Shown here: piece by piece, positions 52,190-61,921 of the stretch
Position numbering within the stretch: the first letter of the stretch is position 1
Layout of the letters: the number at the start of each line of letters is the position of its first letter
Source: Faecalicatena faecalis
Lineage (GTDB): Bacteria > Bacillota > Clostridia > Lachnospirales > Lachnospiraceae
Length of the DNA stretch: 64,000 bases
NCBI RefSeq assembly: GCF_012524165.2
Contig: NZ_JABACJ020000013.1
Location: forward strand, 62,001 to 126,000
Direction: 5' to 3'
Made by a program: the position numbers and the translations under genes
The notes under the pieces: generated by a model
Told to the model about the DNA's origin: nothing
Databases searched by the model: none
Seen by the model: the letters and a program-made list of their open reading frames with translations, nothing else

Positions 52190-53314
52190 ATGTCCGGCAG
52201 GAAAAAGGGCGTAATCAGTAAAGCAAGTCCTCATACGATCAAGAAATTTGAGTTGATTGAGGAATATATAAAATCGTGGGCACAGAAGTTGCTGCTGACT
52301 GAGTCTTGCAATGGGCTGATCTTTATAGACTGCATGTGCAACAGTGGTGTATACACCGACGATGCTGGGCAATTGGTGAAAGGTACAGCAGTACGTGTCT
52401 CAGAAGCACTTAGGGAAGCATCAAGATCCTATACGGAGAAAAATATACACATTTACTTAAATGACAAGGATAAAGCGCGCGTAGATGAGTTGAAAAAGCA
52501 TCTTCCACAGGATGAGCGCAATTTTAAGATTGTAACGTCCTGCAGTGATGCGCACGAGCTACTCCGAACTATCGGACCACAGTTATATGGAACCGGGCAT
52601 CTGCATTATTTCCTGCTCTACGATCCGTATGATGCGACCATCGACTGGGAAGCACTTCTGCCGTTTTTCCGAAACTGGGGTGAAGTTATGATTAATCACA
52701 TGGTTTCAGATCCGGTGCGGGCGATCACAAGCGCCAAGAAGAAAACGACCAAGGCAAAGTATGAGAACACTTATCTGGAAGACTTTGAGAAGCTGGTGCC
52801 TTACGGAAGCGACAAGAAGGCTTATGAGGCCAGAGTGGAGGAAATCATAAATTCACTAAAAGGAGCCCGCAGATACTATGTATCGGCATTTCCGTTCTAT
52901 AACACGCAGAATTCGCTCGTCTACAATTTGATTCACTGCACGAGTAACAAAGAGGGATTTAAGCTCTACAAGAAGAGTGCATGGAAAGTTTTCGGAGCTC
53001 AGTCCTCGACAAAACATTCGGTTGAGAACAGACAGTTGTCATTCAATCTTTTCGGAGAGATCACAGAAGAGGAAGATGAAAGCTGTTTGCATGTTATCGA
53101 CATCGCGAAATATCTACAGCGCTGCCTGAAAGGCCGCAAGCAAGTGCCTCTTGATGAGATGTGGGAACTTTTGGATAACCATCCGATTTTTCCGTCAGAG
53201 GGATTTCGTAATGATATAAAGAGTGATCTCACGGGTTTCTTTGACGCGAAGATCGAACAGATTGTGAATCCTGATACAGGAAAGAAGGAAACGGTGATCT
53301 CTTTCTCTTCATGA
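52190..53314 (+). CDS. Three-Cys-motif partner (TcmP) family protein, first copy
   Basis: 374 residues. HTIKKFELIEEYIKSWAQKL, LIFIDCMCNSGVYTDDAGQL, HYFLLYDPYDATIDWEALLP follow the TcmP family (three-Cys-motif partner), which has a methyltransferase-like core: the glycine-rich strand-loop and the DPY motif. In this copy the motif I loop is CNSG instead of FAGTG, so SAM binding may be weak. ATG 52190, AGGAGTG 7 nt upstream. TcmP proteins occur beside radical-SAM-like proteins and restriction systems; exact activity unknown. Confidence 0.75.
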   Translation: MSGRKKGVISKASPHTIKKFELIEEYIKSWAQKLLLTESCNGLIFIDCMCNSGVYTDDAGQLVKGTAVRVSEALREASRSYTEKNIHIYLNDKDKARVDELKKHLPQDERNFKIVTSCSDAHELLRTIGPQLYGTGHLHYFLLYDPYDATIDWEALLPFFRNWGEVMINHMVSDPVRAITSAKKKTTKAKYENTYLEDFEKLVPYGSDKKAYEARVEEIINSLKGARRYYVSAFPFYNTQNSLVYNLIHCTSNKEGFKLYKKSAWKVFGAQSSTKHSVENRQLSFNLFGEITEEEDESCLHVIDIAKYLQRCLKGRKQVPLDEMWELLDNHPIFPSEGFRNDIKSDLTGFFDAKIEQIVNPDTGKKETVISFSS

Positions 53315-53349
53315 GACAGAGTTTCATATAGATGAGGTGATTGGAATTT

Positions 53350-54210
53350 ATGGCAACGTCGCAGAAATTTGGTGGCAATTGGACTGAGGAGAAGCTGAAT
53401 ATCTTCACCAGCTATCTGGACGCATACCTGATTGCACTACAAAACCAGAAGTTCAAGAAGATTTATATAGACGCCTTTGCTGGAACCGGCGAGATTGAAA
53501 CCAGCGACGGAGGGCAGTATCTTGTGGGCTCCGCTAAGCGTGCACTGGCGTCTGAAAAGAAGTTTGATCACTACTATTTTATAGAAGCGGACTCTCAGAA
53601 GGCGGGAGAACTTCAAGATATGATAAACTCCGAGTTCCCGCAGATGAGGCGAATTGTGACGATTTTTTGCGGCGATGCGAACGATAAGCTTGCGGAGATT
53701 ATTAGCAATGTAGATTGGAGATTTAACAGAGGATTGCTGTTTTTAGATCCGTATGCGACGCAGGTAAATTGGACTACGCTTGAAAATGTAGCGCAGACGA
53801 AATCAATAGATGTATGGTACCTGTTTCCGTTCTCTGCACTGGAACGGATGCTGCCGAAAAACGGAAAGTACGATAAATGGGAGGATTGCATAGATCGATT
53901 GCTTGGAGATTCCGGATGGCGAGAGGAATTCTATAAGAAAGATCCTCAGATGACGCTTTTTGACCTATTCCCGGAGCCCGGACAGAGTGATGGCGAGCGG
54001 ATGGTTAAAGACGCAAATCCAGAGCACATAAAGGAGTATATCCTCGCTCGGCTTGGGACAATCTTTCCATGCGTGTCAAAGCATGCACGGATTTTCAGGA
54101 ACAGCAGAAACTCGCCGATGTTCCTATTTTGCTTTGCCATTGCGAGCGAAAGCCCGAAAGCGCAAGGACTTGCACTGCGGATGGCAGACCACATATTGAA
54201 GAACAAGTAG
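53350..54210 (+). CDS. tcmP: Three-Cys-motif partner protein TcmP, second copy
   Basis: 286 residues, full-length for the family. Signature GGNWTEEKLNIFTSYLDAYL, then IYIDAFAGTGEIETSDGG (motif I-like FAGTG), YYFIEADSQKAGELQDMINS, LLFLDPYATQVNWTTLENVA (DPY motif), and DVWYLFPFSALERML. It resembles class I methyltransferases. Lies between its diverged paralogue and the radical-SAM-like gene, its usual partner. ATG 53350 chosen after GAGGTGA; the TTG at 53341 is too close. Confidence 0.88.
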   Translation: MATSQKFGGNWTEEKLNIFTSYLDAYLIALQNQKFKKIYIDAFAGTGEIETSDGGQYLVGSAKRALASEKKFDHYYFIEADSQKAGELQDMINSEFPQMRRIVTIFCGDANDKLAEIISNVDWRFNRGLLFLDPYATQVNWTTLENVAQTKSIDVWYLFPFSALERMLPKNGKYDKWEDCIDRLLGDSGWREEFYKKDPQMTLFDLFPEPGQSDGERMVKDANPEHIKEYILARLGTIFPCVSKHARIFRNSRNSPMFLFCFAIASESPKAQGLALRMADHILKNK

Positions 54211-54228
54211 GCGGAGGAAGAAAGCAAC

Positions 54229-54993
54229 TTGAAGACGATAGAACGAAAATCCATGCTTTATCAAACAGGGGTAGAGTATGGTGACTACACAATGAATCAC
54301 GTGCAGGGCTGCGCACATGGGTGCAAATATCCATGTTATGCATTCCTGATGAAGAAGCGATTCGGGCAAATTAAAGATTATGAGAGCTGGCTTGAGCCGG
54401 TGCTTGTATCAAACACGCTTGAATTGTTGGATAAAGAGATACCAAGGCTCAGAGATAAGATTCAGTCTGTTCAGCTTTGCTTTACCACAGATCCGTTCAT
54501 GGAAGGATATCCAGAGGTGTCCCAGATGAGCATTGCGGCTATCCGAAAGCTGAACGAGGCCGGAATCAAATGCACTACGCTGACGAAGGGATTGCTACCT
54601 ATAGAATTGGCAGATCTTTCTCCGGAAAACGAGTACGGGATCACACTGATCACTCTGGATGAAGCCTATCGGGAACAGATGGAACCGGGCGCTGCTTCCT
54701 GCGCAGATCGACTGGCAGCGTTGAGAGCACTCCATGATGCCGGTTGTAAGACATGGGTAAGTATGGAACCGTATCCAACACCGAACATGGTTGAACAGAA
54801 TCTGCATGAAATATTGGAAGAGGTATCTTTTACAGATCGGATCATTTTCGGGAGAACGAACTATAGTAAGGTAGCAAACGCCTACGAAGGGCATAGGCAT
54901 TTTTACAATGAGTGCGCAACAGAAGTGATTTCCTTCTGTCAGGAGCACGGTATTGATTATCATATTAAGGAAAAAACAATAACGGAAGAATGA
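54229..54993 (+). CDS. Radical-SAM/three-Cys-motif protein (TcmP partner)
   Basis: 254 residues. The iron-sulfur motif CAHGCKYPC (Cys28, 32, 36) is CX3CX3C, one residue longer than canonical CX3CX2C. It sits in MNHVQGCAHGCKYPCYAF, a spore-photoproduct-lyase-like setting. Later strands VQLCFTTDPFMEGYPEVSQM, GIKCTTLTKG, YGITLITLDEAYREQMEPGA, and WVSMEPYPTPN are radical SAM-like. TTG 54229 follows GGAGGA by 11 nt; ATG 54253 is an alternative start. Likely acts on a nucleic acid or protein with TcmP (inference). Confidence 0.82.
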   Translation: MKTIERKSMLYQTGVEYGDYTMNHVQGCAHGCKYPCYAFLMKKRFGQIKDYESWLEPVLVSNTLELLDKEIPRLRDKIQSVQLCFTTDPFMEGYPEVSQMSIAAIRKLNEAGIKCTTLTKGLLPIELADLSPENEYGITLITLDEAYREQMEPGAASCADRLAALRALHDAGCKTWVSMEPYPTPNMVEQNLHEILEEVSFTDRIIFGRTNYSKVANAYEGHRHFYNECATEVISFCQEHGIDYHIKEKTITEE

Positions 54994-55002
54994 GGTGGCG
55001 TT

Positions 55003-57174
55003 ATGGCATTATTACAAGACCTGATCCAGCAGATTGACGATCCGGCGCTCAAGGAGAGAATCTTGCAGGAAACAAATAAATTACTGAAGCAGAAGAAGTT
55101 CGGATTAGTGTTTGAAGAACATCTGCCGGAGTGCACGCCGCTTTATGACGTACCGATTCGTGTTGGCTCAAAGGTCGCTCTGAAGACAGGGTATGTCAGT
55201 GATATTTATACAGTTATGAAGATTGACGGTGATGACGTGATTTGCGACCGGCGTGAGACTCATGAACAAAAGACCTTCAGGCTGGATGAGATTGTTGCGA
55301 TAGCAGAATTCGGTGAGCCAATTTATCCTACTCTAAAACCGATTGACACTGTGGAGAATGCTCCGGACAGCGGCCTTTGGCATACACTGATTGAGGCGGA
55401 CAATTACCATGCGCTGCAGCTTCTGGAATATCTTTATGCAGAAAAGGTGGACTGCATCTATATCGATCCACCGTACAATACCGGTGCCAAAGACTGGAAA
55501 TACAACAATGACTATGTAGATGGTTCTGACGCTTACCGTCACAGTAAATGGCTATCCATGATGGAAAAGCGCTTGAAGATTGCCAAAAGGCTGCTTAATC
55601 CAAAGGACTCCATTATGATCGTAACCATTGATGAAAAGGAATATCTGCATCTTGGATGCCTGCTTGAGGAACTGTTTCCGGATGCGAGGATTCAGATGAT
55701 CAGCACTATGATAAATCCAGCAATCGTTGCACGTGCTGGCGAGTTTGGCAGGAGTGGGGAGTATATTTTCTTTGTTTACTTCGGAGAAGCATCTCCGCAG
55801 AGAGTAAAAATAAACAGAGAGTGGGTTTCGGATCGAGGGAGGACTCACACGGGAAATATCCGGTGGGATCTTCTTAAGCGTTCTGGTACGGGAGCTACGA
55901 GAAAGGATTCTCCGGGAGGATTCTATCCGATATACATTAATCCTGAGAATGGAAAAATCGAAAAGGTCGGTGAGCCTCTGCCAGATGGAGTATCGGAAGC
56001 GCCACAGATTGAGGGCTTATATTGCCTTCTTCCAATTCGTAATGATGGTTCAGAAGGCCGTTGGCAATGGTCAACAACTACTCTGCTGGATGGATTGAAA
56101 GAGGGACGTGTTAAGGTCGGTGGGGATAATCGCAGAGGCTTTACAGTTTACCGTTTGGCACGTGCCGAATACGCAAAGGTAGTAAATGGCGAATTTGAGA
56201 TTAGTGGACGCGGAGTAAACAATGAAATTATCGTGGAAGATATTGATACGGAATATGTATTAGCTGTTCCGGGCGATATCTGGAAAACCGCATCGCATGA
56301 TTCGACGCAATATGGTTCCAGACTACTTGGAAGTATATTTGGAGAAAAGAGATTTACTTTCCCCAAGTCGGTATATGCTGTGATGGATTGCTTGTATTTT
56401 TGCACAGCATATAAACCAGATGCCTTAATCGTAGATTTCTTTGCAGGCTCAGGGACGACGCTTCATGCAGTTAATTTGTTGAATGCAATGGATAAGGGAA
56501 ACCGCCGCTGCATAATGGTGACAAATAACGAGGTCTCTGATGAGGAACAGAAGCAACTTACGAGGTCAGGATTCAAGCCCGGAGATGAGACTTGGGAGAA
56601 CTTAGGGATTGCACACAATGTAACATGGCCACGAACGGTATGCACCATTAAAGGAATAGATATTTCTGGGAATCCCTTGTCGGGAGATTATGGTACCTAC
56701 CACGATAGATACTTGCCTGATGAGGAAGTAAATGGGAAATATAAAAAGGTCAAGATGGCTGACACACCTCAATTGGCAGAAATGAAGATGGCGGACGGCT
56801 TTCCTGCGAATGTGGCTTTCTTCAAACTGAGCTTTCTTGATAAAACTTCAGTTGCTCTCGGCAGGCAGTTCCGCGAGCTGCTTCCGGTGCTCTGGATGAA
56901 GGGCGGAGCTGTTGGTAAGTGCCCGGCTCTTGAAAACGATGATCTCCCGAACATGCTGATTTTGCCGCAGAACCAGATGGCTGTTTTGGTAGATGAAATA
57001 TATTATTCCGAGTTCGATGCGGAGTTAAGTCAGCATCCGGAAATCCAGACAGTTTTCATTGTAACGGATTCAGAAACGGCATACCGGTCGATGATCCGCA
57101 CTTACGATGGAAAAGACTGCTATCAACTTTACAGAGACTATCTGGATAATTTCAGGATTAATACAGGGAGGTAA
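55003..57174 (+). CDS. Type III-like DNA methyltransferase (Mod)
   Basis: 723 residues. The N-terminal 100 residues hold a small beta domain. Motif IV CIYIDPPYNTGAKDWKYNND (DPPY 155-158) comes first, and motif I VDFFAGSGTTLHA (about 480-485) later, so a beta-class N6-adenine enzyme. A long target-recognition region separates them. Its two neighbours make it the modification half of a type III-like system. Unusual: the last 150 residues (FFKLSFLDKTSVALGRQFRE, LVDEIYYSEFDAELS) form an extra C-terminal domain. ATG follows GAGGTGGCG. Confidence 0.9.
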   Translation: MALLQDLIQQIDDPALKERILQETNKLLKQKKFGLVFEEHLPECTPLYDVPIRVGSKVALKTGYVSDIYTVMKIDGDDVICDRRETHEQKTFRLDEIVAIAEFGEPIYPTLKPIDTVENAPDSGLWHTLIEADNYHALQLLEYLYAEKVDCIYIDPPYNTGAKDWKYNNDYVDGSDAYRHSKWLSMMEKRLKIAKRLLNPKDSIMIVTIDEKEYLHLGCLLEELFPDARIQMISTMINPAIVARAGEFGRSGEYIFFVYFGEASPQRVKINREWVSDRGRTHTGNIRWDLLKRSGTGATRKDSPGGFYPIYINPENGKIEKVGEPLPDGVSEAPQIEGLYCLLPIRNDGSEGRWQWSTTTLLDGLKEGRVKVGGDNRRGFTVYRLARAEYAKVVNGEFEISGRGVNNEIIVEDIDTEYVLAVPGDIWKTASHDSTQYGSRLLGSIFGEKRFTFPKSVYAVMDCLYFCTAYKPDALIVDFFAGSGTTLHAVNLLNAMDKGNRRCIMVTNNEVSDEEQKQLTRSGFKPGDETWENLGIAHNVTWPRTVCTIKGIDISGNPLSGDYGTYHDRYLPDEEVNGKYKKVKMADTPQLAEMKMADGFPANVAFFKLSFLDKTSVALGRQFRELLPVLWMKGGAVGKCPALENDDLPNMLILPQNQMAVLVDEIYYSEFDAELSQHPEIQTVFIVTDSETAYRSMIRTYDGKDCYQLYRDYLDNFRINTGR

Positions 57175-57176
57175 CC

Positions 57177-60059
57177 ATGAGAGTAGAATTATTCCCTTTT
57201 CAGAAGAGAGCTCTTGCTGATATCCGTATGAAGACTGCGGAGGCAATGGGCAGCTATCACAGAACACATGCACCACAGGTAGTTTCTTTCACTGCGCCGA
57301 CTGGAGCTGGAAAGACTATCATCATGTCTGCGTTGATTGAGGCTGTTCTTTTCGGCGACGAACAGTATATGGAACAGCCGGATGCAATCATCGTCTGGCT
57401 CTCGGATTCGCCTCAGCTGAATGAGCAGTCAAAACAAAAGATTGACTCCAAGGCAGATAAGATCAAGCTGTCGCAGTGCGTTACGGTTTCCGAGGAATCC
57501 TTTGATAAAGAGGTGTTTGAGGATGGTCATGTTTATTTCTTAAATACGCAGAAGCTGTCGGTTACCTCCAAGCTCACGAAAAACGGCGATGGCAGGACTT
57601 ATACGATCTGGCAGACGCTTGCAAATACTGTCCGGGAAAAGAGCGACCGGTTGTACTTTATCATCGATGAAGCGCACCGTGGCATGCAGGGACGTGAGGC
57701 AAGCAAGGCCACTACGATCATGCAGAAGTTCATCAAGGGCAGTGATTCGGATGGCATTCCGCCCATGCCGGTTGTCATCGGCATGTCCGCTACCACGCAG
57801 AGATTTAATGCGCTGGTCGAAGGTACATCCTCTACAATTCACAAGTCTATCGTGACGACGGATGAGGTTCGAGCTTCTGGCCTTTTAAAAGATAGGATCG
57901 TTATTACCTATCCGGAGGAAGGCACAGTCAATAATGATATGGCCATTTTGCAGGCTGCTGCGGATGATTGGAAAGAGAAGTGGGAGCATTGGACGCAGTA
58001 TTGCTTCGAGCAGCACTACGCCTATGTAAACCCGATCCTGATCATTCAGGTTTTGAATGGAACCGGTGATGCCCTGACGGATACAAATCTGGATGACTGT
58101 ATAGCAAAGATCGAGGAACGTACTGGCTTTAAGCTGGAAAGTGGACAGGTGGTGCATACCTTTGGCGGTACAACAGCAACACTGACCGTCAATGGACTCG
58201 ATGTGCGTTACGAGGAGCCATCTAATATTGCCGAGGATAGGAATATTCGCGTGGTATTCTTCAAAGAGAATCTTTCTACTGGTTGGGATTGCCCGCGAGC
58301 AGAGACCATGATGTCCTTTAAGCACGCTAACGACGCCACATATATTGCGCAGCTTCTCGGTCGAATGGTAAGAACGCCGATGCAGATGCACATTCAGGTG
58401 GACGACGTTTTGAACGACGTGCATCTCTATTTGCCGTACTTCAATGAGGATACCGTCAAGGACGTTGTGGAAGCCTTGCAGAGTACAGAAGGCGGAGACA
58501 TCCCGACCGATATTTATGGCGAGACCTTGTCCGGAAAGAAATTTGAAACGCTGACTGTCAGACCGAAGAAGAAAAAGGAAGAGCAGCAGACGCCGGGGCA
58601 GATGACTCTATTCGATGTGTTCTCAGGGCAGAACACAGGAGAACAACAGCCTGCGGGAGCAACTTCGGAGCCAACAGATGACACGACTCCGACATCACAG
58701 TCTCAGGTCACTGGTGGACAAGCTCAGCAAACAGAAACGACAGAACAAGTCCAGACACAGTCGAGCGCAGATACAACGGCTCCTGCCCAGTCTGCACCGG
58801 TTACATCACAGCCATCTGACACGGCAATACAGTCCGAGAATAATGCTGCGGGAAGTCAGCAGACGGATCAAATGGAAACTCCTGAAGAGGAAGATCTGTT
58901 TGATCGTGAAGAGGTTATGAAATTTATAAATGATGCAGGTTTGCTTTCCTATAACGTCAGAGCGCTCAGGATCAATGATTACCTGAAATCTCTGTATAGG
59001 ATGGCACATCTGCTTACGATGTCCAAATTACATCGTGAGGCCATCCGGGAAGTTCAGGATGAGATTGTTGAGATGATTCACAGTTATGTGGAAGGTCTCA
59101 AGGCAAACGGAAAATATGACGATCTTGTACAGCAGGTCAAGCAGTTCAAACTGGCAACTCAGATTTTTGATGCCTTTGGAGAAACCGTGGACAATTATTC
59201 GGTGCATGATATGTTCACGACGACGGATACTGATATTGAGCGGCAATTTCAGATTGCGGATGTAAAGCTCGGTCGAGAAGGCATCGGTATGGCCTATGGA
59301 AACAAGTATATGGATATGTCTGATCTGACGGCATTTAAAGTTGACGTTATTCTCTTTGTGGCGGACGAAGAGTGCATGAACCGGTTACATTCCTATGCGG
59401 AGACCCGTTTTCACGGCCTGAATGATGATTATAGAAGATACATTGCCACCATAGAATCAGAAAAAATCCGTAAAGAGTATGACAGCATTGTCTCTGATGG
59501 TGATCCTGTCAGCAAGCATAATTTCCGCTTGCCAGAAACTATACAGGTTCCTCATGAGGTTGGTGGTAAAGAATACAGAGATCATCTTTTTGTCAGTGAA
59601 GCGACTGGAACCGCAAAGCTGAAACTGAACGGATGGGAAGCCGAGCTCATCGAGACGGAGGAGAAACGTCCGGACTTTGTATGCTGGATTCGTAATCCAT
59701 CCAGAGGCTCATGGGCACTCTGCATTCCATATGAAATCGACGGAGAAATCAAGCCGACTTATCCGGACTTTATTGTCGTAAGAAGAGATGAGCGTGTTGG
59801 GTATGTAATTGATATCCTTGAGCCTCACAGCCCAGATTTTAAAGATAACCTTGGAAAGGCTAAGGGCTTTGCTGAATACGCACGCCAGAATCCGGGAGTT
59901 GGAAGAATTCAGCTCATCCGCATGAGCAAGGATGCAGTCGGAAAGAATCAGTTTAAGAGGCTGGATATGTACCGGACGGCAATCCGGGATAAAGTTTCCC
60001 ACGCAATCAACACTGATGAGTTGGATCATATTTTCGATACAGACGGAGTTATCGAGTAA
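57177..60059 (+). CDS. Type III-like restriction helicase-nuclease (Res)
   Basis: 960 residues. SF2 helicase: Walker A TAPTGAGKT (Lys46), motif II DEAH (about residue 164), motif III GMSATTQ, motif V-VI STGWDCPRAETMMSF and QLLGRMVRTP. A low-complexity linker rich in Gln, Thr, Ser, Pro and Ala covers about residues 461-568. The C-terminal region ends with a PD-(D/E)XK-like nuclease (TYPDFIVVRRDERVGYVIDI, LEPHSPDFKDNLGKAKGFAE). Two bases separate it from Mod, so they are coupled. Confidence 0.9.
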   Translation: MRVELFPFQKRALADIRMKTAEAMGSYHRTHAPQVVSFTAPTGAGKTIIMSALIEAVLFGDEQYMEQPDAIIVWLSDSPQLNEQSKQKIDSKADKIKLSQCVTVSEESFDKEVFEDGHVYFLNTQKLSVTSKLTKNGDGRTYTIWQTLANTVREKSDRLYFIIDEAHRGMQGREASKATTIMQKFIKGSDSDGIPPMPVVIGMSATTQRFNALVEGTSSTIHKSIVTTDEVRASGLLKDRIVITYPEEGTVNNDMAILQAAADDWKEKWEHWTQYCFEQHYAYVNPILIIQVLNGTGDALTDTNLDDCIAKIEERTGFKLESGQVVHTFGGTTATLTVNGLDVRYEEPSNIAEDRNIRVVFFKENLSTGWDCPRAETMMSFKHANDATYIAQLLGRMVRTPMQMHIQVDDVLNDVHLYLPYFNEDTVKDVVEALQSTEGGDIPTDIYGETLSGKKFETLTVRPKKKKEEQQTPGQMTLFDVFSGQNTGEQQPAGATSEPTDDTTPTSQSQVTGGQAQQTETTEQVQTQSSADTTAPAQSAPVTSQPSDTAIQSENNAAGSQQTDQMETPEEEDLFDREEVMKFINDAGLLSYNVRALRINDYLKSLYRMAHLLTMSKLHREAIREVQDEIVEMIHSYVEGLKANGKYDDLVQQVKQFKLATQIFDAFGETVDNYSVHDMFTTTDTDIERQFQIADVKLGREGIGMAYGNKYMDMSDLTAFKVDVILFVADEECMNRLHSYAETRFHGLNDDYRRYIATIESEKIRKEYDSIVSDGDPVSKHNFRLPETIQVPHEVGGKEYRDHLFVSEATGTAKLKLNGWEAELIETEEKRPDFVCWIRNPSRGSWALCIPYEIDGEIKPTYPDFIVVRRDERVGYVIDILEPHSPDFKDNLGKAKGFAEYARQNPGVGRIQLIRMSKDAVGKNQFKRLDMYRTAIRDKVSHAINTDELDHIFDTDGVIE

Positions 60060-60070
60060 GGAGAAGCATC

Positions 60071-61819
60071 ATGTACGAGAAAATAAAGAATGACATAGCA
60101 CAAGAATATTATGTGAAGAACTATCCCAACGATGGGCAGCGGTTTGTTGCTTGGTACCTTCGTAATATCCATAACCTTGATACCTTTGAGGCTAAAGCCT
60201 GCATTACCGATGGAGCCGGAGACAAGCAGATTGATGCGGTTTATATCGATGATCAGTCATCGACAATATACATTATTCAGGGAAAGTTTTACAAAGGCGA
60301 CACTGTGGATGCAGAACCTCTTCGTGAGGTAACATCGTCGTGGATTCAAATTAAAAATCTTGCAAAGTTGCAGGAGGCGGCCAATGAAAAGCTGCAGGCA
60401 AAAATCAGTGAGATTGCTACGGCCTTAGAGGACGACTATGAGGTTTGTTTTGAACTGATTACCACATCCGGTTTGACAGATTCTGCTAAGTCTGATCTGG
60501 CTGCTTTTCAGGCTGAACTTGCGGAGAGCGAAACTTTGAGCGCGAATCTTGTGCTTGTTGACAATGAAACTCTTCAGGCTCGATATGACGAGGCATTGAA
60601 TCGAAATCGTCCCTATATCAATTATGAATTTTCAATTGAACAAGGGAAATATATGGAGATGCAGATTGGCGCGACAAGAGCTGTTATCGCAGCTATTCCG
60701 CTGAAAGAGTGTATAAAGATTCCCGGCATCAAGGACGGGACACTTTTCAGGAAAAATGTACGCCAGTCTCTTGGTACCGGGAATAAGGTTAATAAGGGAA
60801 TCGCTCGTACACTACGAAATAATCCGGAGGAGTTCTTTTTCCTTCACAATGGAATAACGGCAATTTGCTCGTCTATCAAAATTGTCAATGGAACCATGAG
60901 CGTAAAGGAATTGAACGTGGTTAATGGCTGCCAATCCCTGAGTACGATCTTTAATTGCAGTGAGTCCGTCCGCAATGTCAGCGACGCTTATATAATGTTC
61001 CGCTTCTATGAGATTAGTAATGCAGAGCGTGCAGATGAAATCAGTACATGCACTAACTCCCAGAGCGCTGTAAAAGCTCGTGATTTGAGGAGCAATGATA
61101 AATATGTTCTGGCGATGAAGAAGGCATACGAACAGCATTTTACTGACGGATACTTCATTACAAAACGCGGAGAGAATGCTGATCCGGTTAAATACAACAC
61201 AGCACATATTGTGGATCTGACATCACTCGGCAAACAGCTGATTGCGTGGCACTCTCAGAGGCCTACGATCTCCTACAGTGAGAGCAGAATATTCGACAAG
61301 TATTTCGAGCAGCTGTTCCATAGAGAGTATAGTCCAGAAAAGGTTCAGGCGCTTTCTGATCTCTACAAAGAGGTTTATAAGAACTGGGGTAATGATAATC
61401 CGCTTGGACTGAACGAGGCCTTGATAGCCCTTAAGGCTTACGCTCCGTATCACCATCTTTTTGCTGTTTCTGTTCTGTTCTGCGAAATCAATAAGATGCA
61501 GGATCTTGTTCCGAATCCGGCAGTTGCAATGCAAAAGCTCAAGGACAACGACCTTCTTGATACGGTTATTGAACTCGCCGGTCAGTGTTTGAATATGGGT
61601 TTTGAAATTGCACTTGATGATGCAAGTCAGAACAATAAGGTGTTTAGCCCTCCGAACTGGACTAAGGCAAAAGCCTCCTTACGTGATATCCGCACTGCCG
61701 TAAAGCAATATCTGATGACTGTGAGAATGACACCCGGTGGGAAGGATATACTCGATAAGTTGAATACAGGTCTCAAAATGTCAAACGATGATTTTGAATC
61801 CCGCTGGAGTGCAGACTAA
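60071..61819 (+). CDS. AIPR (abortive infection phage resistance) protein
   Basis: 582 residues. The N-terminus has nuclease-like signature residues: GAGDKQIDAVYID (Asp55) and IYIIQGKFYKG (Gln70-x-Lys72), like Mrr-type enzymes. The AIPR domain: TLFRKNVRQSLGTGNKVNKG, NPEEFFFLHNGITAICSSIK, LNVVNGCQSLSTIF. AIPR proteins give abortive infection and are often near restriction systems. 11 nt after the Res stop; AAGGAG ribosome site. It may act as a second effector. Confidence 0.9.
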   Translation: MYEKIKNDIAQEYYVKNYPNDGQRFVAWYLRNIHNLDTFEAKACITDGAGDKQIDAVYIDDQSSTIYIIQGKFYKGDTVDAEPLREVTSSWIQIKNLAKLQEAANEKLQAKISEIATALEDDYEVCFELITTSGLTDSAKSDLAAFQAELAESETLSANLVLVDNETLQARYDEALNRNRPYINYEFSIEQGKYMEMQIGATRAVIAAIPLKECIKIPGIKDGTLFRKNVRQSLGTGNKVNKGIARTLRNNPEEFFFLHNGITAICSSIKIVNGTMSVKELNVVNGCQSLSTIFNCSESVRNVSDAYIMFRFYEISNAERADEISTCTNSQSAVKARDLRSNDKYVLAMKKAYEQHFTDGYFITKRGENADPVKYNTAHIVDLTSLGKQLIAWHSQRPTISYSESRIFDKYFEQLFHREYSPEKVQALSDLYKEVYKNWGNDNPLGLNEALIALKAYAPYHHLFAVSVLFCEINKMQDLVPNPAVAMQKLKDNDLLDTVIELAGQCLNMGFEIALDDASQNNKVFSPPNWTKAKASLRDIRTAVKQYLMTVRMTPGGKDILDKLNTGLKMSNDDFESRWSAD

Positions 61820-61921
61820 ACCTATTAGGGCTTCCTTGCAAAATTTTTCGAGTAAGATTAATTCGCAAAAATTACAAGGCCTCTTATGAAACATCAAATA
61901 AAAAGGAAAGGTCGTGAATAA

